Assembly (NCBI GenBank): GCA_945870465.1
Contig: CAMBSS010000191.1
Location: forward strand, 1-7,318
Length of the DNA stretch: 7,318 bases
Reading direction: 5' to 3'
From: Bordetella parapertussis
GTDB lineage: Bacteria; Pseudomonadota; Gammaproteobacteria; Burkholderiales; SG8-41
Positions 7,255 through 7,318 of this stretch are shown piece after piece. A model generated the notes under the pieces. The model saw nothing but the letters and a program-made list of their open reading frames with translations, had not been told where the DNA came from and did no database searches. A program made the translations under genes and the position numbers. The first letter of the stretch is position 1. Each line of letters begins with the position of its first letter.

Positions 7255-7318
7255 GTTCGCGTAAGTGACTTGCCTGTAACGAGTTTTGCTAGATTGCTCA
7301 TTTTTTAAACTTATTAAT

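Larger units (their letters stand above)
6957..7318. other. Non-coding region upstream of exbB
   Basis: There is no convincing gene in these 362 bases on either strand. Open frames here are short, lack family resemblance and are read through by the exbB upstream extension. From exbB outward it holds the exbB ribosome site (GGAG, 6964-6961), a weak promoter candidate, a 16-bp tandem duplication and a cluster of DnaA-box-like sites. The last 45 bases are distinctly AT-rich compared with the rest of the window. A gene diverging to the right may begin outside the window. Confidence 0.7.

Overview
The window is GC-rich, tightly packed bacterial chromosome. All eight recognisable genes lie on the minus strand, so transcription runs from high to low coordinates. 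Gene content and protein character suggest a betaproteobacterium, possibly of the Nitrosomonadales/Gallionella-type lineages. The clues are an ExbB/ExbD pair directly ahead of lpxK, then a Trm112-like small protein and kdsB, followed by adk, a pyrophosphate-type phosphofructokinase and an H+-pyrophosphatase. The lineage assignment is an inference without database searching.

In transcription order, the right end (about 6957-7318) is non-coding. It holds a cluster of DnaA-box-like sequences next to an AT-rich edge, and a short tandem repeat closer to exbB. The first gene group is exbB (6956-6345), exbD (6331-5912, GTG start), lpxK (5801-4800), a 59-residue YcaR/Trm112-family protein (4799-4620) and kdsB (4519-3755). 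It combines an inner-membrane proton-driven motor with two lipid A/LPS steps: the lipid A 4'-kinase and CMP-KDO synthesis. The only sizeable gaps in this group, before lpxK and before kdsB, are both filled by inverted arrays of the heptamer GAGAGGC/GCCTCTC.

The second group is adk (3616-2948) and pfp (2907-1645), with a good -10 hexamer ahead of adk. The last gene is hppA (1501 to beyond base 1), with its own strong ribosome binding site. Adenylate kinase, PPi-dependent phosphofructokinase and membrane H+-pyrophosphatase form a coherent pyrophosphate/adenylate energy module. PFP interconverts fructose-6-phosphate and fructose-1,6-bisphosphate using PPi, HppA couples PPi to the proton gradient, and Adk balances adenylates.

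I see no phage, transposon, CRISPR or defence system. The most unusual features are the paired heptamer arrays at translation starts that lack Shine-Dalgarno sequences, the perfect 11-bp hairpin inside the end of the YcaR-like gene, the DnaA-box cluster at the right edge, and motif substitutions in Adk (STGAMLR) and PFP (GGNDS).
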